36,523 bases of DNA from an uncultured Monoglobus sp. (GCA_947630505.1 CANRHV010000025.1:1-36523); one strand, 5' to 3'. Positions 26,689 through 33,472 are shown, counted from the first letter of the stretch. The notes: generated by a model from the sequence alone, not told the origin. A program made the numbers and translations.

Positions 26689-28446
26689 CTATTTTATCAG
26701 CCTAAGCCGCTCCAATATCCCCGCGATCTTCTCGCCCTTGGGCAGGTTCAGCAGGTCCTCGCGCTTAACGGCGCGGACAACGAATATCATAATAAGATAA
26801 ACCACTCCGCAGACCGCGATCTCAAACAGCGTCATTATCCTCGACGAGGGCAGAGCGCCCGCCACAAAGAATCCGACCGCGCCCATAACCAGAGCGGCGA
26901 CAAGCGGCTTTACTATCGTGTCGATCGGCTTGAATTTCATGTCGGACAGCCGAACGATCTGCACCGTGTTGATGACCGCGATTATCAGATAGCATAGGAA
27001 CGTGCCGACGGGCGCGCCCTCGATTCCAAGCACGGGTATCATTAAATAGTTGAATATCACCTTGGCGGCTCCGCCTATCAGCATGTTGATGACCGGATAA
27101 TAAACCTTGCCGTAGGCCTGGAGCATGGCGTTTGTGACCTGGACAACCGAAACCGGGATTATCGCGATCGACAGGATCGCCAGAACGTTCGCCGCGTTGT
27201 CGGTGCTGAAAAGCAGGTTCAGCACTCCGCCCGACAGCGCCGACATTCCTATGGCGCAGGGCGCTCCGAACAGCAGAGCCAGACGGATCGCGCTCTCGGT
27301 TATGTTTCTGGCCTGAATTTTATTGCCTTTCGCCAGCGAGCCCGAGATCGCGGGCACAACGCTGGTTCCCAGCGCCACGACCAGAGTCAGCGGCAGGTTG
27401 AACATAGTCAGCGCCTTGCCGGTATACATTCCGTAAAGCGATGTGGCTTTCTGGACGTTTATCTGAACCGCGTCCCAGCCCTCCTGGGCCACCTTCTGCA
27501 TAAACTCGGAGCTTCCCTCGAACATAAACGCGTAGCGGTCAAAAACCGAGGGATTGACGACAAGTCTGCGGCTTATGGTCGACATATCTATAAGCGTCGT
27601 GAGGCTTGAAACCGACGCGCCTATCGTTATGGGTATCGCGATGAGCACCAGCTCTTTGAGTATCGTTTTTTTCGGTCTGAGCTTTTGAGCCGCCGCCACG
27701 GACGGGGCGACCTTTTCGCCGCGCCGCTTGGCCGCCACCGCGAAAAATATGTAGATGCAGATAAGCAGCGTGGCCGACATAAAGGTTCCGGCGGTCACGC
27801 CCAATATCGCGCCCGCCGACGCATAGACCGTTCTCAGGTGCGCCGACTGGATGACCCGTCCGGCCATGTCCACAAGGTTCGGCATGTCGGTGTTCACCGC
27901 CATGTTCATAAAGAATCCCGCCGCCAGAAGACCGATAACCAGCTTTCCGGTGGACTCGATAACCTCGGAAAACGCGGTAGGGTACATGTTCTGCCTGCCC
28001 TGGAAATATCCGCGCAGCGCCGACGCCATCGACACGAAGAAGATAGCGGGCGAGATCGCCTTGATGCCAAGCTCGGCGTCGGGCATCCCGACCGCCCTCG
28101 CGAACGGCCCCGCGAACGCGAACAATATAACGCTGCCGACTATTCCGATAACGAACAGCAGCGAGAACGCGGTCTGGAAAACGCGCTTCGCGTCGCGCTC
28201 GTCCTCGCGCGCCAGGCTCTCGGAAACCATTTTGGATATCGCCACCGGGAATCCCGCGGTCGCCACGATAAACATAAAGGTATAGATCTGATAGCCGCCG
28301 TTAAACAAGCCCATGCCGTCGTCGTTTATCAAATTGGTCATGGGTATCTTGAAGAACGCGCCTATGATCTTAACTATTAAACTCGCTATGCCCAGGATCA
28401 GCGCGCCCTTAACAAAGCCGCCGCCCGCGCTCTTTTTCTTGCTCAA
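26689..28446 (-). CDS. SpoVB/MurJ-like lipid flippase
   Basis: 585 residues with about 14 membrane segments. It begins GGGFVKGALILGIASLIVKI and has FFKIPMTNLINDDGMGLFNGGYQIYT, AISKMVSE and the central SLTTLIDMSTISRRL, all typical of the MOP-superfamily SpoVB branch. The family moves undecaprenyl-linked sugars, lipid II or spore cortex precursors, across the membrane. The start is TTG at 28446 with GGAG nine bases ahead. Position before mazG and rqcP matches the Bacillus spoVB-yabN-yabO order, which supports SpoVB-type ancestry although its role in sporulation cannot be shown here. Confidence 0.92.
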   Translation of the reverse strand: MSKKKSAGGGFVKGALILGIASLIVKIIGAFFKIPMTNLINDDGMGLFNGGYQIYTFMFIVATAGFPVAISKMVSESLAREDERDAKRVFQTAFSLLFVIGIVGSVILFAFAGPFARAVGMPDAELGIKAISPAIFFVSMASALRGYFQGRQNMYPTAFSEVIESTGKLVIGLLAAGFFMNMAVNTDMPNLVDMAGRVIQSAHLRTVYASAGAILGVTAGTFMSATLLICIYIFFAVAAKRRGEKVAPSVAAAQKLRPKKTILKELVLIAIPITIGASVSSLTTLIDMSTISRRLVVNPSVFDRYAFMFEGSSEFMQKVAQEGWDAVQINVQKATSLYGMYTGKALTMFNLPLTLVVALGTSVVPAISGSLAKGNKIQARNITESAIRLALLFGAPCAIGMSALSGGVLNLLFSTDNAANVLAILSIAIIPVSVVQVTNAMLQAYGKVYYPVINMLIGGAAKVIFNYLMIPVLGIEGAPVGTFLCYLIIAVINTVQIVRLSDMKFKPIDTIVKPLVAALVMGAVGFFVAGALPSSRIMTLFEIAVCGVVYLIMIFVVRAVKREDLLNLPKGEKIAGILERLRLIK

Positions 28447-28578
28447 ATATTTCAGCTCCTTGTTTGTGTGTAATTTGTATTATTTTACTATTATATTATA
28501 ACGCGCCGAAAATTACAATATATATTTTGAAATTTAATCAATTTGAAAACAATTTTGACAGTTGCCGCAAAAAAGCGC

Positions 28579-28607
28579 TTGACAAAAAAGAAACGATAAT
28601 ATATAAT
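28579..28607 (+). promoter_or_regulatory. Antitoxin RNA promoter, module 1
   Basis: TTGACA, 17-nt spacer, TATAAT, perfect consensus, within a block repeated at 28979-29045. It drives plus-strand RNA towards the minus-strand toxin gene. Confidence 0.85.
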
Positions 28608-28613
28608 AAACAT

Positions 28614-28740
28614 ACGAAAGGGAACCGCCCGAAAGCGATCCCCGATCGCACAATAGGGAACCGTCAAACGGTTAGCCAAAATAGTTAATCATAAGAATAT
28701 GACCGCTAATTTAGCAGAGGGCGGTCATATTGCTTTTATA
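28614..28740 (+). ncRNA. Antitoxin RNA of type I module 1
   Basis: Starts about 7 nt after the TATAAT box and runs into the stem ATATGACCGC/GCGGTCATAT (28697-28730), which is followed by TGCTTTTATA. It has small hairpins (CGATC-CC-GATCG, AACCGT-CAA-ACGGTT) and the motif ACGGTTAGCC at 28668. Its 3' end overlaps the toxin mRNA 3' end and the last toxin codons, the layout of RatA/TxpA-type pairs. No ORF. Confidence 0.7.
28697..28730. terminator. Shared bidirectional terminator, module 1
   Basis: 10-bp perfect stem that contains the toxin stop codon (28725-28727) on the minus strand and ends the antitoxin RNA on the plus strand. Confidence 0.7.
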
Positions 28741-28799
28741 CTCACTGTTATAAAAAATATTATAGCAGCGACGATTATTTTTAAAATCGTATTAAGCAT
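28725..28799 (-). CDS. Holin-like type I toxin peptide, module 1
   Basis: 24 residues: MLNTILKIIV, then a hydrophobic stretch ending FFITVSIKAI. One membrane helix and a short charged tail, as in small Bacillota type I toxins (TxpA/BsrG/Fst-like, putative holin-like toxins). AAAGGGGGT lies seven bases before the ATG, the same ribosome site as in module 3. The ATG overlaps the stop codon of a 13-codon upstream ORF (TGATG). Expected to damage the membrane when its antitoxin RNA is lost. Too short for normal gene finders. Confidence 0.75.
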   Translation of the reverse strand: MLNTILKIIVAAIIFFITVSIKAI

Positions 28800-28840
28800 C
28801 AGCAATACCCCCTTTCAATAAGCTCACGAGAATTACTCAT
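28799..28840 (-). CDS. 13-residue upstream ORF coupled to toxin 1
   Basis: ATG at 28840, encodes MSNSRELIERGYC, stop TGA shares its A with the toxin ATG. The palindrome GGAGGTGACCTCC (28851-28863), with AAAGGAGGTGA, lies just upstream and could hide or offer a ribosome site. A leader peptide controlling toxin translation is inferred. Confidence 0.55.
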   Translation of the reverse strand: MSNSRELIERGYC

Positions 28841-28920
28841 GGCAAATATGGGAGGTCACCTCCTTTCTTTTTAGAATAGGAGACAGCTAACCGCTCATAA
28901 TACCCTTTTGCGTCTTTAAT

Positions 28921-28949
28921 ATTATACCATGATATGACAAAAATCGCAA
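28921..28949 (-). promoter_or_regulatory. Toxin mRNA promoter, module 1
   Basis: Minus strand TTGCGA (28949-28944), 17-nt spacer, TATAAT (28926-28921). The upstream block GTAACACTATCTTAATTTGC is shared with module 2. Confidence 0.75.
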
Positions 28950-29004
28950 ATTAAGATAGTGTTACAAATTGTTCTATAATTTTGACAGTCACCGCAAAAA
29001 ACGC

Positions 29005-29033
29005 TTGACAAAAAGAAGACAATAATATATAAT
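29005..29033 (+). promoter_or_regulatory. Antitoxin RNA promoter, module 2
   Basis: TTGACA, 17-nt spacer, TATAAT, in a copy of the block around 28551-28618. Confidence 0.85.
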
Positions 29034-29039
29034 AAACAT

Positions 29040-29140
29040 ACAAAAGAGAAACGGCAGAGCGTAAAAACGGTCAGCCGCTTCGAATAAGTTGAATATCAAC
29101 CGATCCTCGGCCGCTAAACTTTGGATCGGTTGTATTTTTT
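29040..29140 (+). ncRNA. Antitoxin RNA of type I module 2
   Basis: From the consensus promoter to the terminator AACCGATCC/GGATCGGTT (29098-29131) with GTATTTTTTATT. Holds ACGGTCAGCCGCTTC at 29067-29081, found again, inverted, in the opposing mRNA (29282-29296). Its 3' end meets the toxin stop codon. Confidence 0.7.
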
Positions 29141-29225
29141 ATTGCACAGACTGTGCAAAAATCGCAAATAATACGATTATTACAAATAGTGCAATGAAAA
29201 TTTTGAAAGTAAAAGCTTTCATCAT
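29139..29225 (-). CDS. Holin-like type I toxin peptide, module 2
   Basis: 28 residues from the first of two adjacent ATGs: MMKAFTFKIF, then a hydrophobic helix (IALFVIIVLFAIF) and the tail AQSVQ. Preceded by GAAAGGCGGTGATG. Same size and design as modules 1 and 3, on the minus strand, facing the antitoxin RNA 29040-29140. The sequence differs from toxin 1 although the promoters are near copies, so coding parts have diverged faster than the control regions. Confidence 0.65.
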   Translation of the reverse strand: MMKAFTFKIFIALFVIIVLFAIFAQSVQ

Positions 29226-29298
29226 CGCATCACCGCCTTTCTGTCAGTCTCAAACACAAATTTGAGTGCCCGGAAAGGAATGAAGCGGCCAACCGTCC

Positions 29299-29349
29299 TT
29301 ACGTTTTGGCTCTGCCTTTTACGATCATGCGTTTTAGTCGCACAATCAT
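29299..29349 (-). CDS. Possible 16-residue leader ORF in toxin 2 mRNA
   Basis: ATG with GGAGAAAC ahead encodes 16 basic residues (MIVRLKRMIVKGRAKT). It follows three overlapping small hairpins in the mRNA 5' end (GCGGT/ACCGC, CCGC/GCGG, CTCCG/CGGAG). It is not adjacent to the toxin start. Confidence 0.3.
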   Translation of the reverse strand: MIVRLKRMIVKGRAKT

Positions 29350-29397
29350 GTTTCTCCGCACGGAGTATCCGCACTTGCGGTATTAACCGCCATAAAT

Positions 29398-29426
29398 ATT
29401 ATATCACCCTCCGACAAATTTTGCAA
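29398..29426 (-). promoter_or_regulatory. Toxin mRNA promoter, module 2
   Basis: Minus strand TTGCAA (29426-29421), 17-nt spacer, TATAAT (29403-29398). Confidence 0.8.
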
Positions 29427-29461
29427 ATTAAGATAGTGTTACAGATTGTTCATAGCGCCAT

Positions 29462-29594
29462 AAAAAACCGCCTTGATTTCTCAAAGCGGTTTGTTGTTTT
29501 AAATTGCCTTTGGCCGGAGCGTCACTCCCGGCATCTCTTTTGCCCGCCTCGATCGCACGCGGCGCATGAGGACGCACTTTTCACCTCAAAGACA
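29462..29594 (-). ncRNA. Short minus-strand transcription unit, candidate sRNA
   Basis: A strong promoter (29601-29629) is followed about 130 nt later by an intrinsic terminator: AAACCGC...GCGGTTT with inner TTGA/TCAA pairs and TTTTTT (29465-29492). Between lies a hairpin around GCCGGGAG/CTCCGGC and a 22-codon ORF (29567-29499, ending GVTLRPKAI) without a convincing ribosome site. It is upstream of, and separate from, toxin 2. Could be a free sRNA or the remnant of a third module. Confidence 0.5.
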
Positions 29595-29600
29595 TTTTTT

Positions 29601-29629
29601 ATTGTATATCACCAAAACGGATTTGTCAA
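29601..29629 (-). promoter_or_regulatory. Promoter of the 29462-29594 transcript
   Basis: Minus strand TTGACA (29629-29624), 17-nt spacer, TACAAT (29606-29601). Confidence 0.7.
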
Positions 29630-29673
29630 TCACGCAAAGCGACGCTTTGATTTTATTTTATTATTAAAAAGTC

Positions 29674-29702
29674 TTGATTTTTTTATTAAAACAAGATATA
29701 AT
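29674..29702 (+). promoter_or_regulatory. Promoter of the AbrB-RelE pair
   Basis: TTGATT, 17-nt spacer, TATAAT. Confidence 0.75.
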
Positions 29703-29712
29703 AATTATGTGA

Positions 29713-29727
29713 GAATTTCAGAAATTC
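29713..29727 (+). promoter_or_regulatory. Likely operator of the AbrB-RelE pair
   Basis: Perfect inverted repeat GAATTT-CAG-AAATTC, at about +4 to +18 from the predicted start, where a bound antitoxin would block transcription. Confidence 0.55.
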
Positions 29728-29750
29728 AGAAAAGCGAAAGGATGATGAAT

Positions 29751-30008
29751 ATGTTGGCCGAGATAAGGGGCCGCTCTCAGGTTACAATCCCCGCGGATAT
29801 TGTCAAAAAACTCGGTATCAGCGAGGGCGACAAGTTCGACATCACGGAAAAAGACGGAGGCATATTTTTGTGTCCCGTGGTTGTGTACCCCAAGGATAAA
29901 ATCGCAAAAATTGCAAAATTAATCCAAAACGCCGATGGAGAGACAGCAAAGCAGACCGCCTTTGAAAGCGTGGAAGATATGTTTGCCGACATGGGGATCG
30001 ACATTTAA
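29751..30008 (+). CDS. AbrB/MazE/SpoVT-family antitoxin
   Basis: 85 residues from the ATG at 29751, eight bases after AAAGGA; ATGs at 29742 and 29745 are in frame but overlap or crowd that site, and the long open frame further upstream is unrelated. The N-terminal AbrB swapped-hairpin domain is clear: IRGRSQVTIPADIVKKLGISEGDKFDI. The C-terminal 40 residues are acidic (ESVEDMFADMGIDI) and would cover the toxin. It ends one base before a RelE-like toxin gene. AbrB-type antitoxins usually pair with MazF or PIN toxins, so the RelE partner is a less common mix. DNA binding at 29713-29727 is inferred. Confidence 0.88.
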   Translation: MLAEIRGRSQVTIPADIVKKLGISEGDKFDITEKDGGIFLCPVVVYPKDKIAKIAKLIQNADGETAKQTAFESVEDMFADMGIDI

Positions 30009-30009
30009 A

Positions 30010-30273
30010 ATGTATAAACTGAAATACACAAAGACCTTTGAAAAGCAATTGAAAAGCTTATCGCACGTTGAACAGACAGCGGTTGCCAAAAAGCTCAAAT
30101 TATTAATTAAAGATCCGTTTTATCCCTCGCTCAGGAGCAAAAAAGTGCAGGGTCTTGATAATGTGTTTGAAATGAGTGTCAATATGGACATAAGAATTTT
30201 GTGGCGATACGAAAATGGTGTCATTATATTGTTGTTGGAAATTGGGCACCACAAGGACATACTTGGTATATAA
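30010..30273 (+). CDS. RelE/ParE-superfamily toxin
   Basis: 87 residues from the ATG at 30010, with GGGGAT inside the antitoxin gene. MYKLKYTKTFEKQLKSL at the start, the DPFYPSLRSKKVQGL turn, the basic strand VNMDIRILWRYEN and the end IGHHKDIL follow the RelE/YafQ fold; the late His and the Arg residues fit an mRNA-cleaving enzyme on the ribosome. Function as an interferase is family knowledge, not shown here. Translationally coupled to the AbrB antitoxin. Confidence 0.87.
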   Translation: MYKLKYTKTFEKQLKSLSHVEQTAVAKKLKLLIKDPFYPSLRSKKVQGLDNVFEMSVNMDIRILWRYENGVIILLLEIGHHKDILGI

Positions 30274-30320
30274 TAATTTTGTTTCTGAGAATTTTGTCGA
30301 AAAAAGAGGAAAAGTTTTTA

Positions 30321-30349
30321 TTTACATAATGCCGCGGCTGTGATATAAT
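30321..30349 (+). promoter_or_regulatory. Promoter of the structured leader / AbrB zinc-ribbon gene
   Basis: TTTACA, 17-nt spacer, TATAAT. Predicted start at 30356-30357, the first base of the leader stem. Confidence 0.75.
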
Positions 30350-30354
30350 CAAAC

Positions 30355-30465
30355 TTGCCTAATTAATTACTTTCTTTAATGCACGATGCATGTATTTAAT
30401 GTGCAAAAAATACATGCTCGTCTTTCTACACATGCATTGTGCGTTTTGAAAGATTAATTAGGCAA
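30355..30465 (+). ncRNA. Long-hairpin leader RNA upstream of an AbrB-type gene
   Basis: Closing stem of 13 perfect pairs (30355-30367 with 30453-30465), then CTTTC/GAAAG (30370-30374 with 30448-30452) and a 16-pair helix (30378-30393 with 30430-30445, including G-U pairs). A rival hairpin, GCATGTATTT/AAATACATGC (30388-30397 with 30408-30417), uses the same bases as the end of the 16-pair helix, so two exclusive folds exist. A terminator follows. No known RNA class recognised. It could be a switch or a free sRNA of about 160 nt. Confidence 0.65.
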
Positions 30466-30484
30466 TAGAGCATCGTGTTTTTTG

Positions 30485-30517
30485 GGCGCGCTGCTCTGCT
30501 TCGCGCCTTTTTATTTT
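30485..30517 (+). terminator. Intrinsic terminator before the AbrB zinc-ribbon gene
   Basis: GGCGCG/CGCGCC stem, 11-nt loop, then TTTTTATTTT, placed between the promoter and the gene. AGAGCA (30467-30472) can pair with TGCTCT (30492-30497) in the loop region, a possible antiterminator or pseudoknot. Confidence 0.8.
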
Positions 30518-30549
30518 GCGCAAAATTTTAAATTTCAGGAGGTATCGCT

Positions 30550-30789
30550 ATGATAGTTAAGATCGACTCGATGGGAAGGATCACGGTTCCAAAAAAATTC
30601 AGAAACGAGTTTAATTTAAGGCCCGAGTCCGAGGCAAACATGCTGCCCCTGCCCGACGGCAACGGAGTTTCGCTGTTTCGGCTTGTGCCGCGCTGCGCCA
30701 ACTGCGGCGAGGAAAAGGGCCTTGAAAAGTTCGAAAATATCTCGCTCTGCCCGAATTGCAGGCGCGTTTTGAAATACGCGCTGAGATAA
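30550..30789 (+). CDS. AbrB-family regulator with zinc ribbon
   Basis: 79 residues with AGGAGGT ahead. MIVKIDSMGRITVPKKFRNEFNL is an AbrB/SpoVT DNA-binding hairpin; the C-terminal half carries CANCGEE and LCPNCRRVL, a CxxC/CxxC zinc ribbon known from clostridial AbrB-like transition-state regulators. It probably binds DNA as a dimer or tetramer. Targets are unknown. It lies behind a structured leader with a terminator, so its synthesis is likely conditional. No terminator is seen after it; the next gene has its own promoter. Confidence 0.88.
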   Translation: MIVKIDSMGRITVPKKFRNEFNLRPESEANMLPLPDGNGVSLFRLVPRCANCGEEKGLEKFENISLCPNCRRVLKYALR

Positions 30790-30833
30790 GCCCCTGCGGC
30801 TGAAAATAATATTCAATAAAATATAATTTAATA

Positions 30834-30862
30834 TTGCCAATTTCCCCAAAATATGATATTAT
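30834..30862 (+). promoter_or_regulatory. Promoter of the double carboxypeptidase gene
   Basis: TTGCCA, 17-nt spacer, TATTAT, 36 nt before the ATG. Confidence 0.7.
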
Positions 30863-30898
30863 TTTTGTATCAAGAATAAATATCGGGAGGAGATTGTT

Positions 30899-33406
30899 AT
30901 GAAAAAACGGATATCATTATTATTGTGCCTCGCGTTGTTGCTTCAGACTGTGATCTGCACAAGCGCCGGGGCAGTAAGTATAGGCGGAAACTATCTCTCA
31001 TCGGCGGGCGCCTGCGTTATGGACTACGAGACGGGCGAGGTGTACTATGAATATAACGGCTACACGCCGCGCGTTCCCGCCAGCATGACAAAGATCATGA
31101 ATCTCTATTGCGTGTACGAGGCGCTGAAAAACGGCGAGATAAGCCTTGACACTCCGGTTCCGATAAGCGCGGCGGTCTATAACAAATCCCGCGACTCGGT
31201 TTATCAGAGCGTGCTGCCTCTTTATTATAACACGGTCTACACGGTGGACGAGATGATAGACGTCGCCGCGGTATACTCCGCCAGCGGCGCGGCCGTGGCT
31301 CTGGCCGAGCTGGTGGGCGGCGGAAGCGAGAGCGCCTTTGTTGAGCGCATGAACCGAAAGGCCGCCGAGATGGGGCTTGACGCGGTTTACTATGACAGCT
31401 GCGGCATAGCCGAAAACAAAATATCGCCCATCAGCATGGCAAAGCTCGCGGCGAATATTATCCGCGACTATCCCGACATACTTGTGAGGACCTCAAAGCC
31501 TTCGGTCCGCTTTCACGGGAACACCTATCCAACAACAGACCACTTGCTTGACACCTACTATTATTCGGGAGCCGACGGCCTCAAGACCGGCACCACTCCC
31601 GCAGCGGGCTACTGCTTCTGCGGCACGGCGGTGAGAAACGGCAGGCGCATGATCTCGGTCACCATGAGCTCATCGTCGACCGGGCAGCGCTTTATCGACA
31701 CGGCGCGCCTGTTGGACTACGGCTTCGCGGCGGCGAACGACAAGTACGGCAGCATATACTACACCGACATGCGGACGTTTGTGAACGGTACCGAGCTTCC
31801 GACGTTTTTGTATAACGGCGGCTCGCCAAAGGTTTTGATCATCGCCGAGGACCTTCACAGCTGCGGCTTTGATGTTTCGTACGATCCGGACACCAAAACG
31901 GTTTACGCCAAATTCAACGAAAACAAGCCGCACGAGCCCATCGCTCTTGACAGCTACAAAAACAAAAACGGCGAAAAGGCGTTTTCGATAGCGAGCGGAG
32001 ATGTCAGCCTTGTTATCGATGACGGCGCCGAGCAGCACAAGATAAGCGATATTTACAATATAGGCGGCTATATCTGCGCCTCGGTCGACGAGATAGGCGC
32101 GATATACAATTACGCGTGGAACGACGCCGAGCGCGCCGCGAACATCACCGCCTTCAACAAAACAGCCGCTCCCGAGACCGCCGAAAACCCGCTTGAGGGG
32201 CTGACATCAAAGAGCGCGTTTATCATGGACTATGAAACCGGTGACGAGCTGTATTCCCTCGACGCCGACACGCGTAAGCCCGCGGCGTCCATCGCCAAAA
32301 TGATGACGGTCTACGTTCTGCTCGACGCGGTGAAAAACGGAGAGCTGAGCCTCGATCAAACGGTGCCGATAAGCGAAAACGTCTACAACCTGTCCCGCAA
32401 CGAGGACTACAAAATGATGGCGAACCTTAATTACGACGAGACCTACACCCTGGACGAAATGCTCGACATGATAGTTATCGACTCGGCGGCGGCCTGCGTC
32501 ACCGCCTGCGCCGAGCTGCTGTGCGGAAACGAGGGCGCCTTTGCCGAGCGCATGAACCAAAAGGCAAAAGAGATCGGCATAGGCTCCGAGTTCCACAACG
32601 GCACGGGCGTGTGCCTGAACCCCGACACCGACGGCCTTGAAAATCTGATGTCCGCGAGAGACATCGCGATCATGGCGCGGCGCATGATCGAGGACTATCC
32701 CGAGGTGCTTGAGCGCACCAAGCGCGCCTCGGTGGACTTCCACGGCCAGACCTATTATAACCTGAACAAACTGTTCACCGACTACTATTACGAGGGCGCC
32801 GACGGCTTCAAAAACGGAATGACCGACGCCTCGGGCTACTGCATGTGCGCCACCGCCGAGCGCGGCGGCAAGCGCGTTATCACCGTGAGCCTGCCCTCCG
32901 ACTCAAACGAGGCGCGGTTCACCGACTCGATAATGATGATGGACTACGCCTTTGAAAAACTGGGCGTTTCGGGCTCCTCCGACTTGGGCGGCGCACCGGG
33001 CATTGACGGGAGCCGCGATATCACAATAAACATAGACGGCAATTATATAATGAATTTCTCGGGCGGCGGCCCCGCTGTTAAAGGCGGCGAAGTCACAGCG
33101 CCCGTCCGCGAGCTGTTTGAGACCCTTGAAAAAACCGTGGAATGGAGCGAGGCCGAAAACAAAGCTGTTATCCGCGACGAGACCACGGCCGTCACCCTGA
33201 CCCTCGGCAGCGACACAATGACAAAGACCGTGAAAAACCCGATAGACGGTTCCGAGACGACCGAGCAGATACAGCTTAGCTCGCCGGCCGAAATGCTGAA
33301 CGACAAGCTGTGCGCGCCGATCACGCCGATAGTCGAGGCCTTCGGCGCGGCGGTCATCACCGACGCGGATACCAACACGATATTAATAATCGCGGGCGTC
33401 TGCTGA
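30899..33406 (+). CDS. Secreted tandem D-Ala-D-Ala carboxypeptidase (DacF-like), two catalytic-type domains
   Basis: 835 residues, about twice the usual 380-450. Signal peptide 1-25 (cut near AGA-V). Domain 1 (about 34-290) is a class S11 peptidase fold: S62-M-T-K65, S127-A-S129 where SxN is usual, and KTG at 229-231. A beta-domain like the copper amine oxidase N-terminal stalk follows (to about 425). Domain 2 (about 440-695) repeats the fold: S464-I-A-K467, S529-A-A531 in place of SxN, and KNG at 638-640 in place of KTG. A second stalk-like domain ends the protein. Family members trim the pentapeptide of peptidoglycan. Domain 1 may be active with an altered SxN; domain 2 has lost two motifs and may only bind. 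No C-terminal anchor is seen. Start has GGGAGGAG. Confidence 0.92.
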   Translation: MKKRISLLLCLALLLQTVICTSAGAVSIGGNYLSSAGACVMDYETGEVYYEYNGYTPRVPASMTKIMNLYCVYEALKNGEISLDTPVPISAAVYNKSRDSVYQSVLPLYYNTVYTVDEMIDVAAVYSASGAAVALAELVGGGSESAFVERMNRKAAEMGLDAVYYDSCGIAENKISPISMAKLAANIIRDYPDILVRTSKPSVRFHGNTYPTTDHLLDTYYYSGADGLKTGTTPAAGYCFCGTAVRNGRRMISVTMSSSSTGQRFIDTARLLDYGFAAANDKYGSIYYTDMRTFVNGTELPTFLYNGGSPKVLIIAEDLHSCGFDVSYDPDTKTVYAKFNENKPHEPIALDSYKNKNGEKAFSIASGDVSLVIDDGAEQHKISDIYNIGGYICASVDEIGAIYNYAWNDAERAANITAFNKTAAPETAENPLEGLTSKSAFIMDYETGDELYSLDADTRKPAASIAKMMTVYVLLDAVKNGELSLDQTVPISENVYNLSRNEDYKMMANLNYDETYTLDEMLDMIVIDSAAACVTACAELLCGNEGAFAERMNQKAKEIGIGSEFHNGTGVCLNPDTDGLENLMSARDIAIMARRMIEDYPEVLERTKRASVDFHGQTYYNLNKLFTDYYYEGADGFKNGMTDASGYCMCATAERGGKRVITVSLPSDSNEARFTDSIMMMDYAFEKLGVSGSSDLGGAPGIDGSRDITINIDGNYIMNFSGGGPAVKGGEVTAPVRELFETLEKTVEWSEAENKAVIRDETTAVTLTLGSDTMTKTVKNPIDGSETTEQIQLSSPAEMLNDKLCAPITPIVEAFGAAVITDADTNTILIIAGVC

Positions 33407-33434
33407 CAAAAATATTTTAAAAACCGACAAAAAA

Positions 33435-33472
33435 TCGGCTGTGATTTTGCACAAAAATCACGGCCGTTTTTT
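33435..33472 (+). terminator. Terminator of the double carboxypeptidase gene
   Basis: CGGCTGTGATTTT/AAAATCACGGCCG, 13 pairs with one G-U, then TTTTTTG. Confidence 0.88.

Noticed and set aside
29262..29750. N-terminal extension of the AbrB antitoxin to a 248-codon frame
   Set aside because: The extension crosses two promoters, a terminator and the operator, and the AbrB domain starts right after the ribosome site near 29740.
30355..30517. 6S RNA
   Set aside because: It has a long closing stem but no large central bubble; the paired ends are followed by a separate terminator, and the sequence does not match 6S RNA as I know it.
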